A stretch of DNA of 64,000 nt from Roseateles oligotrophus (GTDB taxonomy: Bacteria > Pseudomonadota > Gammaproteobacteria > Burkholderiales > Burkholderiaceae_C): the NCBI RefSeq assembly GCF_025717515.1, contig NZ_JAJIRN010000002.1:558001-622000 (forward strand), in the 5' to 3' direction. Positions 63,718 through 64,000 of the stretch are shown piece after piece. Below the pieces are notes generated by a model, which was not told the origin of the DNA, made no database searches, and was given only the letters and a program-made list of their open reading frames with translations. A program made the position numbers and the translations under genes. Numbering within the stretch: position 1 is the first letter of the stretch; each line of letters begins with the position of its first letter.

Positions 63718-64000
63718 TGCAACAAGCTCCCCAAACAATCGTGATCGTCGGCGGCGGTACCGCCGGCTGGATGGCGGCCAACCTTTTGGCCCAGCAATGG
63801 GGCCGGCATGGCACGCAAATCACGCTGATCGAATCCAGCGAGATCGGCATCATCGGAGTCGGCGAAGGCTCCACGCCATATCTGCGGCAGTTTTTCAAGC
63901 GCCTCGGCATCGAGGAGCGCGAATGGATGCCGGCCTGCAACGCCACCTTCAAATGCGGCATCCGCTTCCCGGACTGGTCCACACAGCCTGGCTACGAGCA
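63717..64000 (+). CDS. Flavin-dependent halogenase (tryptophan-halogenase family), 5' part
   Basis: The first 94 codons of a gene continuing past the window end. It starts at ATG 63717, sharing one base with the kinase stop (TAATG). TIVIVGGGTAGWMAANLLA is the FAD loop with the GxGxxG-x2-W-style start of halogenases, and IGIIGVGEGSTPYLRQFF is the second family block. Such enzymes use FADH2, O2 and halide to halogenate indoles or other aromatics. Members of this group often sit in TonB-receptor and sugar-utilisation loci without known natural substrate. The catalytic WxWxIP motif lies beyond the edge. Confidence 0.9.
   Translation, partial: MQQAPQTIVIVGGGTAGWMAANLLAQQWGRHGTQITLIESSEIGIIGVGEGSTPYLRQFFKRLGIEEREWMPACNATFKCGIRFPDWSTQPGYE

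Overview
The window is a high-GC (roughly 63-65% by eye) bacterial chromosome segment with short intergenic gaps, many ATGA/GTGA start-stop overlaps and a gene content typical of Betaproteobacteria, order Burkholderiales. The xseB-ispA-dxs-folE2 block, the ppx/sixA/ppk1 block and the recJ neighbour of COG4255 type point to the Leptothrix-Rubrivivax-Roseateles side of that order. That placement is an inference from gene order and protein sequence; no 16S rRNA or tRNA gene was seen.

Layout. 1-2110: an unassigned left edge, a membrane protein fused to TPR repeats, and the C-terminal relic of a phosphonate-degradation gene (phnM). 2168-7937: peroxide defence (ahpF, ahpC), lysine synthesis with its divergent regulator (lysA/lysR), and folE2, next to a diverged relic of a second folE2 tail and a long perfect palindrome. 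8042-11141: isoprenoid operon xseB-ispA-dxs. 11442-15731: Rieske oxygenase, EamA exporter, 3-mercaptopyruvate sulfurtransferase, universal stress protein with an FNR-like box, and ZIP metal transporter. 15967-20036: polyphosphate turnover (ppx, sixA, ppk1). 20073-29557: LpxH-like phosphoesterase, COG4255 protein coupled to recJ, two chemoreceptors around a PHP nuclease and a YciO protein, and a short TonB-C protein. 29687-33747: glutaredoxin, RidA, PlsY, YbaK, an orphan solute-binding protein and an AI-2E-type permease. 33728-41757: a yfhM-pbpC type pair encoding a 1965-residue alpha-2-macroglobulin with an intact thioester motif and penicillin-binding protein 1C.

42001-46277 is one tight run: exported metallo-beta-lactamase-fold hydrolase, a two-subunit molybdenum hydroxylase (IorA/IorB type, with Tat signal) and an FMN reductase. 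46269-52059 pairs a secreted cyanophycinase with a divergent TonB-dependent receptor, an exported serine hydrolase and a tiny lipoprotein carrying a receptor-like VTGSRIPR motif. 52257-58260: yceH, an SDR, ETF-ubiquinone oxidoreductase, a VanZ-like protein, egtD without an adjacent egtB, and two small unknown proteins.

58421-64000 is the most suggestive region for a new system. Two sugar-type solute-binding proteins are divergent across a 460-bp spacer with several perfect palindromes. Neither has permease or ATPase genes in the window. The second is translationally coupled to an OmpR-type regulator and an EnvZ-type kinase, and then to a flavin-dependent (tryptophan-type) halogenase cut by the window end. 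This looks like a binding-protein-dependent three-component sensor controlling a carbohydrate/halogenase locus that continues to the right.
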